Source of the DNA: Lachnospiraceae bacterium
GTDB lineage: Bacteria; Bacillota; Clostridia; Lachnospirales; Lachnospiraceae
Length of the DNA stretch: 64,000 nt
Direction: 5' to 3'
Assembly: GCA_019421365.1 (NCBI GenBank)
Contig: JAHZFJ010000013.1
Span: 1 to 64,000, forward strand
Under the pieces are notes generated by a model, which ran no database searches, was not told the DNA's origin, and worked only from the letters and a program-made list of their open reading frames with translations. The position numbers and the translations under genes are program-made. The first letter of the stretch is position 1; the number at the start of each line of letters is the position of its first letter. Positions 44,012-53,500 of the stretch are shown piece after piece.

Positions 44012-44038
44012 ATATCGGACTTTTTTGAATTATCATTA
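44012..44038 (-). promoter_or_regulatory. Sigma-28-like promoter of the flgM operon
   Basis: Minus-strand TAAT, 15 bases, TCCGATAT, about 95 bases before the flgM start codon. Spacing is canonical and each box has one or two mismatches. In Bacillus subtilis flgM is likewise under SigD. Confidence 0.6.
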
Positions 44039-44167
44039 TAGGTAAACGGAAACTTTTTTAAGATTTGTAGAAATTTCGTCTATAGTTATTTTGTCCCATT
44101 TCCTTAAATATCATCATAATTCCGTATCATATTCCTTCATTGTGAACCATCAAAAATTAAAACACAA

Positions 44168-44255
44168 AAAAAGACAATCTATCAAATGACTTATATATGG
44201 AGCTTGGATATGCAATATCCGTGGAACCACATATAATCATGAAGATTGTCTTTTT
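44168..44255 (-). terminator. Large nested hairpin downstream of lysA, probable bidirectional terminator
   Basis: Outer arms of 13 perfect bases with five A:T pairs at the base (44168-44180 and 44243-44255), a second imperfect stem (about 44186-44200 with 44227-44240) and an inner GGATAT/ATATCC hairpin. Poly-T follows on both strands. The 88-base foldback lies 119 bases past the lysA stop, before the flgM promoter. It works as a terminator by shape, but its size is also like a small foldback element. Confidence 0.65.
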
Positions 44256-44373
44256 CAATTCTCTTATTGCCTAACTTCCCATTATTAAAAATGGTAGTAC
44301 TATAATATATCTTAGATTCGAGGGTTAAAATCTCATAAACAACGTTGAATATGAATACTAGGAAATTGTTAAA

Positions 44374-45639
44374 TTAATATTTCATATCCTTCAAGATATC
44401 GCAGAAGTCAAATGTTGCAAAATAATCTTCTGGTTTCTCTGCACGTCGAATCAACTGTGTTGATCCATCTTCTTTTAATAATACTTCCGCTGATTTAAGT
44501 TTACCATTGTAGTTGTAACCCATAGCAAATCCGTGCGCTCCTGTATCATGAATTACAAGTAAGTCGCCAATATCAACTTTTGGTAGCATACGATCTATAG
44601 CGAATTTATCATTGTTCTCACATAATGATCCGGTTACATCATACATATGGTCACATGGTTGATCCTCTTTACCCATAACAGTAATATGGTGATAAGCTCC
44701 ATACATAGCTGGTCTCATAAGATTTACCGCACAAGCATCTAGTCCGATATATTCTTTATGTGTGTGTTTCTCATGAATTGCTGTAGTAACTAAGCAACCA
44801 TAAGGTCCTAACATAAATCTACCAAGTTCCGTATAGATAGCGATATCCCCCATTCCAGCTGGAACAAGGATTTCTTCATATACTTTGCGAACACCTTCAC
44901 CAATCGCTTTGATATCATTTCCTTCTTGGTCAGGTCTGTAAGGAATACCTACACCACCAGATAAATTAATAAATTTGATGTCAGCTCCAGTCTTTTCTTT
45001 TAATTCAACAGCTAACTCGAATAAGATTTTAGCAAGAGTTGGGTAGTACTCATTCGTTACTGTATTACTTGCTAAGAAAGAGTGGATACCGAAGTTCTTA
45101 ACACCAAGTTCTTTTAATCTCTTGTATCCTTCAATCATTTGTTCTTTCGTAAATCCGTATTTTGCATCACCTGGATTATCCATAATGCTAGTACTGATTT
45201 TAAATACTCCACCTGGATTAAAACGGCAACAAATTGTCTCTGGAATTCCTGCAGTTTTTTCTAAGAAATCAATATGTGTAATATCATCAAGATTGATGAT
45301 TGCATTCACTTCTCTTGCTTTAATGAATTCTTCTGCTGGAGTTGCGTTAGAGGAGAACATAATCTCTCCATCACCAAAACCGAGTGCTTCCGATAACATA
45401 AGTTCTGTCATAGAAGAACAATCTGTTCCACAACCTTCTTCTTGTAGGATCTTTAATAAGAATGGATTTGGTGTTGCTTTTACAGCAAAATATTCTTTAA
45501 ACCCTTTATTCCATGCAAATGCATCTTTTAATCTTCTAGCATTCTCACGGATTCCTTTTTCATCATATAGATGAAATGGAGTAGGATACTCTTTTACAAT
45601 TTCTTTTAACTGTTCATTCGTAACAAATGTTTTCTTCAT
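44374..45639 (-). CDS. lysA: Diaminopimelate decarboxylase-like PLP enzyme
   Basis: Last step of lysine synthesis, meso-diaminopimelate to lysine. The 421-residue protein has the fold III PLP motif FAVKATPNPFLLKIL (Lys about residue 48 forms the Schiff base), the GGVGIP glycine loop near 224 and YTELGRFMLGPYG near 273, with the C-terminal catalytic Cys in VTGSLCENNDKF near 346. ATG at 45639 has AGGAG eight bases upstream; 14 further codons are open but lack a site. It follows a TrmB-type regulator by 45 bases and probably shares its transcript. A related decarboxylase substrate cannot be fully excluded. Confidence 0.88.
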   Translation of the reverse strand: MKKTFVTNEQLKEIVKEYPTPFHLYDEKGIRENARRLKDAFAWNKGFKEYFAVKATPNPFLLKILQEEGCGTDCSSMTELMLSEALGFGDGEIMFSSNATPAEEFIKAREVNAIINLDDITHIDFLEKTAGIPETICCRFNPGGVFKISTSIMDNPGDAKYGFTKEQMIEGYKRLKELGVKNFGIHSFLASNTVTNEYYPTLAKILFELAVELKEKTGADIKFINLSGGVGIPYRPDQEGNDIKAIGEGVRKVYEEILVPAGMGDIAIYTELGRFMLGPYGCLVTTAIHEKHTHKEYIGLDACAVNLMRPAMYGAYHHITVMGKEDQPCDHMYDVTGSLCENNDKFAIDRMLPKVDIGDLLVIHDTGAHGFAMGYNYNGKLKSAEVLLKEDGSTQLIRRAEKPEDYFATFDFCDILKDMKY

Positions 45640-45684
45640 AATATATGTCTCCTTTTTCTTTGGATTATTATTTAGTACCAACCA

Positions 45685-46368
45685 TTATCTTGAAAGCAAA
45701 ATAATTTCATTCTGCAACATTTCCTTAAAGACGGATACAAGATTGTCATTCATAGAATATAGGCATGTGGTATCAGAGGGAGAAGTGATCTCTCCTGTTA
45801 AAACCTTCTTTGAGTCAACGATTAAACGTATTCTCTGATCTTTCTTATCTGTTATATATAAGATTGCCTCCTCGTATGGGACCTTCTGATCAGTGATTAT
45901 AACAAGCTTAATGTGGCGTTTTTGTAATATCAAAAGCTGTTCCTCTACACTTGCAAGCAAAGAACTTGATACAGATAGATAGACTCTTTCCTTTGCCTCC
46001 ATTAGCATAGTTTTCAATTTATCCATAACATTCTTCTCGCCTTGGATTGTTATATAGCCACTATTCTCCACTTTCTCAATTGGTAATGACTCCATTAACT
46101 TACGTTTTGATTCTTCAAGAGCTCGTAATTTATTATTACAGAATTCTTCTACACTTACTGGCGTATATTTTGTTACTGTACCCTCAATAATATATGCAGC
46201 ACCCTTCTCAACTAACCCTGCAAGACCATTATAGGTATTTGATCTTGAAATAGTTGTCTTCTTGGCAGCTTCATATCCTGTTAGCTCACCCTCTGTAAGT
46301 AACGTCATATATAAGGTTGCTTCCTGTCTCGTCAGACCAAACATAACAAGCTGTTCTATAACTTCCAT
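45685..46368 (-). CDS. TrmB-family transcriptional regulator
   Basis: A 227-residue regulator. The N-terminal winged helix is clear: LVMFGLTRQEATLYMTLLTEGELTGYEAAKKTTISRSNTYNGLAGLVEKGAAYI (residues 7-60). The rest resembles the TrmB/PLD-like sensor region (about 100-227), with KERVYLSVSSSLLASVEEQL. It sits upstream of lysA in the same direction, so it could control lysA or a nearby sugar or amino-acid gene. GAGG lies before the ATG. The ligand is not visible from sequence. Confidence 0.8.
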   Translation of the reverse strand: MEVIEQLVMFGLTRQEATLYMTLLTEGELTGYEAAKKTTISRSNTYNGLAGLVEKGAAYIIEGTVTKYTPVSVEEFCNNKLRALEESKRKLMESLPIEKVENSGYITIQGEKNVMDKLKTMLMEAKERVYLSVSSSLLASVEEQLLILQKRHIKLVIITDQKVPYEEAILYITDKKDQRIRLIVDSKKVLTGEITSPSDTTCLYSMNDNLVSVFKEMLQNEIILLSR

Positions 46369-46426
46369 GTAATCTGCCTCGTTTCTTATAGTATTACTTT
46401 ATAGGAACACTATACATCTTATAAAA

Positions 46427-46459
46427 AAGAATGTCAATCTTAAATCGATTGACATTCTT
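46427..46459 (-). terminator. Terminator of the flavodiiron gene
   Basis: A perfect 13-base-arm hairpin (46427-46439 and 46447-46459) with a 7-base loop, followed on the minus strand by TTTTTTAT. It lies about 70 bases past the flavodiiron stop and before the TrmB gene. Confidence 0.88.
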
Positions 46460-46529
46460 CCAAATATGTGCTTATGAGATATTTTCTCAATAAAGAATAC
46501 ACCCTCTGTGAATTCTCTATTATCAGGAA

Positions 46530-47699
46530 CTAAAGTGCTAATTCAGCAACTTTGTCTTCAATATCTCTTAATTGTTCTTTTGATGGGATGTAATTAACCT
46601 TAATTGGATCCATGATTGTCTCAATATGCAATGCTTCAAATTCTTTTTGAAGTAGAGCTGTGCTTTGAGGTCCCCAACCATAAGAACCGAAAACAAAACC
46701 TTTCTTTTCTTTTGGTGATAACCCTTTCATATAAGTAAGGAAAGCACCTACTGTTGGTAACATATTTGCATTCAATGTAGGAGATCCTACAACTAGATAT
46801 TCTGCTTTTAATACTTGAGTAGCAATATCTGAGATATGATTTTCTTTTAAATCATATAGGATACATTCAACTCCCGCTCTCTTAAATCCTTCTAGGATAG
46901 CCATTGCCATTTTTTCTGTTGAATGCCACATTGAATCATAAACTACAAGCGCTTTCTTATCATTTTCTCCATTACAGTAGTATCTATATTGACTAATAAT
47001 CTCCTTGATATGACTTCTAAAGATAACTCCATGACTAGGTGCAATCATCTCAATCGGAAGTGTTTCCACTATATCAAGTGCTTGATTTGCTTGTCTACCG
47101 TAAGGCATTAATATGTTCGCATAATATTTTTCAGCTTCTTGCATTACTAAACACATATCCACTTCATCATCGAAATGTTTTGAAGAAGCATAATGTTGAC
47201 CAAATGCATCGTTAGAGAAAAGAATCTTCTCTTCACTACAATAAGTAACCATATTATCTGGCCAGTGTAACATAGGTGTTGCTACAAATGTTAAGCTTCT
47301 CTTTCCTAGTGATAAAGTGTCTCCGGCTTTCACTGTTTGATACTTGTATTGATCTCCATAATGTGCTTGAAGTCCTTTTAAGCCACTAGGTGCAGATGTA
47401 ATGATTGTTGCATTCTTAGCAACCTCCATTACTGCTGGTATCGCACCTGAATGATCCATCTCAACATGATTTGATACAATATAATCAATCTTTGATGGAT
47501 CAATAATTTCAGATATACGCTCCAATAATTCGCCTGCGAAAGGAGCTTTAACCGTATCTATAAGAGTTATTTTTTCATCAATAATTAAATATGCGTTATA
47601 AGTTGCTCCTCTGTTTGTTGTATAACCATGGAAAGATCTTACATTCCAATCTACTGCTCCAACATAATAGATTTCATCTCTTAATTTAACAACTTCCAT
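46530..47699 (-). CDS. Flavodiiron protein (FprA-type A flavoprotein)
   Basis: Reduces oxygen to water (or NO to N2O) and protects anaerobes from oxidative or nitrosative stress. The 389-residue protein has a beta-lactamase-like diiron domain with ligands in VSNHVEMDHSGAI (His, Glu, Asp, about residue 80), MLHWPDNM (His), FSNDAFGQH (Asp) and APSHGVIFRSH (His), then a flavodoxin domain from about residue 250 (ALVVYDSMWHSTEKMA, FGSYGWGP). ATG at 47699 has GGAG 7 bases upstream. The promoter carries a Fur/PerR-like box. Oxygen is the more likely substrate, by analogy with clostridial FprA. Confidence 0.93.
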   Translation of the reverse strand: MEVVKLRDEIYYVGAVDWNVRSFHGYTTNRGATYNAYLIIDEKITLIDTVKAPFAGELLERISEIIDPSKIDYIVSNHVEMDHSGAIPAVMEVAKNATIITSAPSGLKGLQAHYGDQYKYQTVKAGDTLSLGKRSLTFVATPMLHWPDNMVTYCSEEKILFSNDAFGQHYASSKHFDDEVDMCLVMQEAEKYYANILMPYGRQANQALDIVETLPIEMIAPSHGVIFRSHIKEIISQYRYYCNGENDKKALVVYDSMWHSTEKMAMAILEGFKRAGVECILYDLKENHISDIATQVLKAEYLVVGSPTLNANMLPTVGAFLTYMKGLSPKEKKGFVFGSYGWGPQSTALLQKEFEALHIETIMDPIKVNYIPSKEQLRDIEDKVAELAL

Positions 47700-47726
47700 T
47701 ACAATCTCTCCTTCTTTTTTCAATAA

Positions 47727-47769
47727 CAATAATTATTATCATTATATGTCTTTTATTTATCAATGTCAA
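47727..47769 (-). promoter_or_regulatory. Promoter of the flavodiiron gene with overlapping Fur/PerR-type box
   Basis: Minus strand: TTGACA (47764-47769), 17 bases, TATAAT (47741-47746), both perfect. Directly at and after the -10 is TGATAATAATTATTG (47727-47741), 13 of 15 matches to the 7-1-7 Fur-family palindrome TGATAATNATTATCA. A separate dyad ATTTATCAA/TTGATAAAT (47755-47778) spans the -35. Peroxide- or metal-responsive repression is inferred. Confidence 0.8.
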
Positions 47770-47779
47770 TTGATAAATA

Positions 47780-48284
47780 CGTTTACGGAATTATACTACA
47801 GTAATATTACTATCACCTTCCCTAAAAATATTACCATCCTGACAAATCAAATGTTCACCAATATTTTAATATATTTTCGTTATATTTGTATATTCTTTTA
47901 TGCATTTTAATAAAAAAAATATATTGAAACTATATATTACTTTACCACCATTTTTATTTTATAACAACATTTTACAGTATACTTAATAAAAATTATCATT
48001 TATACCATTTCTCCTAATATAATAACTTTACACACATATTCTTTTTATCTCACATTTCGTTTTTCCCTTGTATTTACTCTGTTCCAATCAACTATATACT
48101 TTTACTTGTTGGTTTCTACACTTAATTATGCTAATATTGACACACTTGTTAAAATAACTATAATTCTATATATGATATTGTTTTAATCTTATGATTGGCC
48201 TTTACTTAATTTCTCGAATTTCATACAACTTTGATTATGTATATACACTAAAAATTGTATAATATATGCATAGATTGTTTTTTC
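47780..48284. other. AT-rich spacer without a recognised gene
   Basis: Between the divergent flavodiiron and chemotaxis-receptor promoters there is about 500 bases of very AT-rich DNA with no convincing reading frame, RNA gene or repeat. It ends in the 20-base palindrome upstream of the receptor gene. Confidence 0.6.
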
Positions 48285-48304
48285 ATCACATTATATAATG
48301 TGAT
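48285..48304 (+). promoter_or_regulatory. Perfect 20-base palindrome upstream of the chemotaxis receptor gene
   Basis: ATCACATTATATAATGTGAT reads the same on both strands. It lies 60 bases before the start codon and 25-45 bases after an AT-rich -10-like stretch (TATAATATAT near 48258). It could be an operator for a dimeric regulator. Seen directly; function is inferred. Confidence 0.5.
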
Positions 48305-48364
48305 ATTATATATTCGAAAATTAGGTTCAGTTCCATCAAATAGCTAATACACTAGGAGGATTTC

Positions 48365-50089
48365 ATGAAAAAAAACAAAGGCAAAGCCAAACAAAACAAA
48401 CTCGACAACCCCAATATTAATTTACCATTAAGCAAGGTTATTAACAATTCTTTTCGTTTCACAAGAACTATCTCTTGTATAATTTGTATCCTATCTATTC
48501 TAAGTACGGCTATCCTAGCTAGAGAAATTATTAGTTTTAAAAATGGCCCCTATAACTTAGATAAAAGTATTTCTAAAACGCAATATCTTATGAAGCAATT
48601 AGAAAGCAATGTATATCACCAAATTGTGCAGATGACTGCCTCCCGTATGCAAAGTGATTCAGATGATACCGAGATTATCGTAGAAGAGCTCAATTCTGAA
48701 TTAGAAAATCTCTACCGTCTTGTTAAGAAAGAACTTTCTTCTGATTCTAAAATACTTGCTGAATTACAAAGTAAAATTGATGAAGCAAATCCATATCGCA
48801 TAGAAATCTATGACTTTGTTAAAAATCGTCGTATGACGAATGCAAACGATTTACTTGTCAAAAATTATCTACCTATAGTAGAAGAAATTAACGTGCTATT
48901 GGATACCATCGCAACTGATTCCGAAACATATGCAAATAATGAAGTTACGAAATACAGTATTTACTCCTCATTAATGATAATAACAATCTTAGTAATGATT
49001 ATATTAAGTTACATACTGTCTAAAAGACATGCAAAAACTACTTCTGCCCTAATTGTATCACCAATTACCGAAGTTAAAGATGCGATGAACGAACTTGCCA
49101 AGGGTAACCTACAAGTTTCAATTAACCCTTCATCAATTACCGAATTAAACGAATTATCTAGCTCCACAACAAAGACAATCAATACACTAACCTCATACAT
49201 ACATAACATTACAACCGTATTAGGTCAACTTGAAGATCGTGATATGACAGTAACTGTAGACATTGACTATATGGGCGATTTTGCACCAATCAAAAACTCT
49301 CTAAGAGAAATTACACAATACCTTAATGAATTAATTGTAAGTATTAAAGATTCTGCAAACCAAGTTGCTTCAGGTGCAGAGCAGATTTCACATAGTTCCC
49401 AATCTATTGCCGAAGGTGCACAGGAACAAAACAATTCTATCTCTACTCTTGTTGGACAGGTTAACGATATTACTACAGTTGTTCAAAACAATGCAGAGAA
49501 AGCTAGAGATGTAAGTAAGATATCTACCGATTCCTTGGATATCATAGAAAAAGGTAATACCTATATGCACGCATTATTAGATGCAATGAATCAAATCACC
49601 AGTCAATCAAACCAAATATCTAAGATCATTGAAGTTATTAATGATATTGCCAGCCAAACAAATCTTTTATCCTTGAATGCTTCCATTGAAGCTGCACGTG
49701 CCGGAGAGCAAGGTAGAGGTTTTGCTGTCGTAGCTGATCAAATTGGTAAGCTTGCTAACGATTGTTCCAAAGCTGCTGGGAATACTACAGAGCTTATACA
49801 TCAATCCTTAGATGCTATTAAGCATGGTTCTGCACTAGCAGATGATACTGCAAAATTGCTACATGATATTGTAACAAGTTCTAGTAAAACGTCTGACTTA
49901 GTTGAGGATATAACAACTGCATGTACTACCCAAGCTGAACAACTTAATAATGTTCTAGCATCTATTCAAGAGATTTCTGTAATTGTAGAATCCAATTCCG
50001 CTGCCTCAGAAGAAGGTTCGGCTGCCAGTGAAGAATTCTTATCTCAATCAGAAACACTTAAATCATTGTTAGAGGGATTTCAGTTATAG
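48365..50089 (+). CDS. Methyl-accepting chemotaxis protein
   Basis: Transmembrane chemoreceptor of 574 residues. There is a membrane segment at about 35-53, an extracytoplasmic four-helix-type sensor at about 55-195, a second membrane segment at 199-218, a HAMP region at about 220-280 and a long cytoplasmic coiled coil. The conserved hairpin tip is NDIASQTNLLSLNASIEAARAGEQGRGFAVVADQIGKLA (about 426-463). The C-terminus FLSQSETLKSLLEGFQL has no obvious CheR/CheB pentapeptide. AGGAGG precedes the ATG. The ligand is unknown. A 259-bp foldback element begins 14 bases after the stop. Confidence 0.95.
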   Translation: MKKNKGKAKQNKLDNPNINLPLSKVINNSFRFTRTISCIICILSILSTAILAREIISFKNGPYNLDKSISKTQYLMKQLESNVYHQIVQMTASRMQSDSDDTEIIVEELNSELENLYRLVKKELSSDSKILAELQSKIDEANPYRIEIYDFVKNRRMTNANDLLVKNYLPIVEEINVLLDTIATDSETYANNEVTKYSIYSSLMIITILVMIILSYILSKRHAKTTSALIVSPITEVKDAMNELAKGNLQVSINPSSITELNELSSSTTKTINTLTSYIHNITTVLGQLEDRDMTVTVDIDYMGDFAPIKNSLREITQYLNELIVSIKDSANQVASGAEQISHSSQSIAEGAQEQNNSISTLVGQVNDITTVVQNNAEKARDVSKISTDSLDIIEKGNTYMHALLDAMNQITSQSNQISKIIEVINDIASQTNLLSLNASIEAARAGEQGRGFAVVADQIGKLANDCSKAAGNTTELIHQSLDAIKHGSALADDTAKLLHDIVTSSSKTSDLVEDITTACTTQAEQLNNVLASIQEISVIVESNSAASEEGSAASEEFLSQSETLKSLLEGFQL

Positions 50090-50102
50090 ATTTATACTGA
50101 TT

Positions 50103-50361
50103 AGGTGTCAAAAGCCAATTTTAATTTTTGTCTCGCCAATTTGCACAATTCATGTGTGAGCATGTTATACCAAACGTATTTCACTTGCAACGCGCTCTCG
50201 CCCTGCTGAAGTACGTAGTGGTACATAAGCCTCTAAAATACAGAGCCTAAGTACCAACGACTTCATATAGTTGCTCGTCGAACTACGTTCGGCATAATAT
50301 TAATTAAATTCTATATGTGCAAATTGACGAAGGCAAGTTTTACGAGAGGCTTTTGACACCT
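50103..50361. repeat. Foldback intergenic element, copy 1 (259 bp)
   Basis: Bounded by perfect 14-base inverted ends AGGTGTCAAAAGCC (50103-50116) and GGCTTTTGACACCT (50348-50361). Inside is a further arm pair CGCCAATTTGCACA/TGTGCAAATTGACG and a central stem GGTACATAAGCCTCT/AGAGCCTAAGTACC. A clearly homologous copy lies at 62477-62735, with arm changes on both sides that preserve pairing. No coding frame is convincing. MITE-like or a structured RNA. Confidence 0.85.
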
Positions 50362-50374
50362 GGATCTTTACCCG

Positions 50375-50451
50375 GACTTCGCACCCGAAGATTTCTAGGA
50401 GTAGGTAATTCCTATATTCAACGAAAAACCCGCTCCCGCTTGGCTTCACAC
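50375..50451. repeat. 76-bp intergenic repeat, copy 1
   Basis: Starts at ACTTCGCACCCGAAG and ends at GGCTTCACAC. It matches 56222-56297 at about 84 percent by manual count. It contains AACCCGCTCCCGCTTGG, a core also found in the foldback elements. Confidence 0.75.
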
Positions 50452-50477
50452 GTAGTATACTAACTATGTTATTATTA

Positions 50478-50570
50478 CCAAATGCAATGAAATACAACAT
50501 CAAAAAACAACTTTTCTTCACTGTGAGTCATCTAGTAAAGAAGAGTTGTTTTTTGTATGAATGCATTTGG
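50478..50570 (-). terminator. Terminator downstream of the pullulanase gene
   Basis: Outer arms CCAAATGCA (50478-50486) and TGCATTTGG (50562-50570), and inner arms AAAAAACAACTTTTCTT/AAGAAGAGTTGTTTTTT with one mismatch around a 19-base loop. The T-runs on both strands allow termination in both directions. It lies 15 bases past the pullulanase stop codon and also faces the chemotaxis receptor side. Confidence 0.8.
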
Positions 50571-50584
50571 TTTTATTCTTTAGT

Positions 50585-53500
50585 CTATTTAGATTTCTTT
50601 CTATTTGTAACTACTAAAACTACAACAACTGCAAAAATAAGTACTACAGCTATTATAATTAGTACTGTTGACATAGTACTAGAAGAACTACTAACCACAG
50701 AAGCATTTGTCTGCGTTGAAGAATCATCTGTTGAAGCTGTACCTTTTGCAAGTACCATTGCAGAGATTCCGCTCACTTCAACATTTCCTGATACTGTATC
50801 AATAATATCAGTTCCTGCCTTTTCTCCATTCACGTAAACATCCCAGTTACCATCTGGAAGTGTTAGCTGAACACTCTCTTTGTTTGCATTATACACAACA
50901 TACAATGATTCTGCTGTTTCCCCATTTGGTGAATTTTCAATTGTGTAAGCAACTACATTAGCATCTAAACCATCGATGAATGTAAGATTATTCTGTACTT
51001 CCTCTGTGGTAGTCATACGAAAGGCACTATGAGCCTTTCTAAAAGCAATCAATCCCTTATAATACTCATACACATCTTGATTCTCTGTTAAGTCATCCCA
51101 CTTTAATGAATTGACTTCATCGGAAAGATTATAACTGTTTGAAGAGAATGTACCCTCCCCTAATGGCTTGCTACGTAGTATCTCTTCTCCAGCATGGATA
51201 AATGGAATCCCTTGTGAAGTAAATACAATGGCACTTGCTAAGTTATTCATCTTAACTCTATCTTCTACAGAATCATCTGGATTCGATGTCGCTAACTTAT
51301 CCCATAGAGTATAGTTATCATGACAAGATTCGTAATTAATTGTCTGACTTGGTGATGGGGACCACGCACCATTAGATTTCTCATAAGCATCATAATCTAC
51401 TTGGTCATTTAAAGTGGCACCAACCACACTATATTTGATATCATTTTCTAGGCCTTCCTTGCCACTGACAAAGCCTTTATCCAGCGAATCAAATACATTA
51501 CCTTTTAATGCATCTCGAATATCATCACTAAATACTGCAATACCATTCAAGTCCGAAGTATTCGACTTTAAGGCTCTCTCTGACTCAGGTAGGGTTGAAT
51601 CACCAGAAGTCCAACCTTCACCATAAATAATAATAGATGGGTCAATTTCATTCAAAACTTCTCTTATGGCATTCATGGTCTCAGTATCATGAATTCCCAT
51701 TAAATCAAATCGGAAGCCATCTACATGATATTCAGTTGCCCAGTAAACTACTGAATCTACAATATATTTTCGAACCATTGCTCGTTCTGATGCTGTCTCA
51801 TTACCACATCCGGAGGCATTTGAAAATCCACCATCAGCCATACGATAATAATAATCTGGTACAATCTTTTGGAAGTTAGAATCTACAGCACTGAATGTAT
51901 GATTATATACCACATCCATAACTACTCGAATACCATTCTCATGTAGGGTCTGCACCATCTCCTTATATTCTTCAACACGTACAGTGCCATTACTTGGATC
52001 TGTTGAGTAAGAACCTTCAGGTACGTTATAGTTTTGTGGATCATATCCCCAGTTGAACTGACCATTGTCTTTACTTTCATCTACCGATGCATAATCGAAG
52101 GAAGGCAATAGATGTATATGCGTAACTCCTAAGTCCTTGATATGGTCAAGCCCTGTTGCAATACCATCACTATTCTTTGTTCCAGACTCTGTTAAACCTA
52201 AGTATTTACCAGTATTCGTAATACCTGAGGAAGAGTCTGATGACAAATCTCTTACATGCAATTCATAGATTACAGCATCTGTCATATTAACAAATTCCGG
52301 TTTGGTATCGTTACCGAAACCGTCAGGATCAGTAGCATCCAAATCAATTACCATCCCTCTCATACCGTTAATACCAGCTGCCTTAGCGTATGGATCAACG
52401 GCTTCATTGGTTGTACCACTGACTGTAACACTATATGTATAATACACCCCATTCAAATCGCCTGTTTTTTCATATACCCAAGTTCCCTTGACATCAGAAG
52501 TCATTGGTACAGTCTCAATTAAATTATCTCCACTACCAGCTTCATAAAGGTTCAGTTCAACTTTAGATGCTGTTGGTGCCCATAGACGAAAAGTTGTTTT
52601 TTCTTTGGTATATATAGCTCCTAAATTGTCTCCAGCATATGTATATTCATCTTCAAAACTCTCTGAAGAAAATGAACCCGTTATATCAACATCGCAAGTA
52701 ATCCACTCATCATAAGTTATGGTATAGCTATGGTCTAAGGTAAGTGCGACATCCATAACCACCTTCGTGGATTTTAACACTCCTGGCGCTTCATTCCATA
52801 TGTGGTGTACTGGATAAGAAGTGCCGTTTTCATCTTTAACGGTGAATTTAGCATAGGTATTCTCATCTTTAGTGTCTATCACCTGTGAAAGCGTAACATC
52901 TATCTGCTTTGTTGTCCCCTCACTGAACTCTGCCGTCAAAACTGCAGGAGTCTTATCCACATCTTCTGGCTTATACCAAACATCATTCTTACCTTCTACT
53001 GTATAGACATCTATTACATTACCAGATGCCTTTGATAGGTCTATAGTTCTGCCTTTAGGGGTATCTGCCATTCCATTTGAATACATCGCAAAACCTAATT
53101 CACCTTCTTTATTTTCGCCACTAAGACCAACATGGAAAACCGCACCGAAATCATCCGACTCTACTAACGGATATGAACTAGGTGCATCTTTTGTTTTCCA
53201 TGCCAATGTTTCTGTTGTATCATAATCTTGTTCATAATTAAAATAATGTATATTCACCTTAAGAGAATCAGCCTTATCATAAAGCTCCAATCTCTCTTTC
53301 TCCAAACCTTCAAAATTATAAGATGTATACCCTTCTGGTGCTTCGTATGAAAATTCCATTTCTCCACTTTGAACCCATATTTCTGTAACACCATTTTTCA
53401 TCTCTATAATTCTGTCATCAGAAATATCTTTGTTTTCCCATTCATTTAGACGAATGATGAAACCCATCTTCGATGGCTGGTTTGTAGTTTGATATACAGC

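Noticed and set aside
45122..45574. A 150-codon plus-strand frame opposite lysA
   Set aside because: It lies fully within the conserved decarboxylase gene, with Ser-rich composition that mirrors the opposite strand.
50103..50361. A riboswitch or tRNA-like gene in the foldback element
   Set aside because: No known riboswitch core or tRNA signature was recognised, and the second copy is in an unrelated gene context; a repeat element explains both.
50300..50837. Small frames of 73 and 123 codons over the spacer after the chemoreceptor gene and the pullulanase 3' end
   Set aside because: They run through foldback repeat and terminator sequence or antisense to the pullulanase tail and lack plausible starts.
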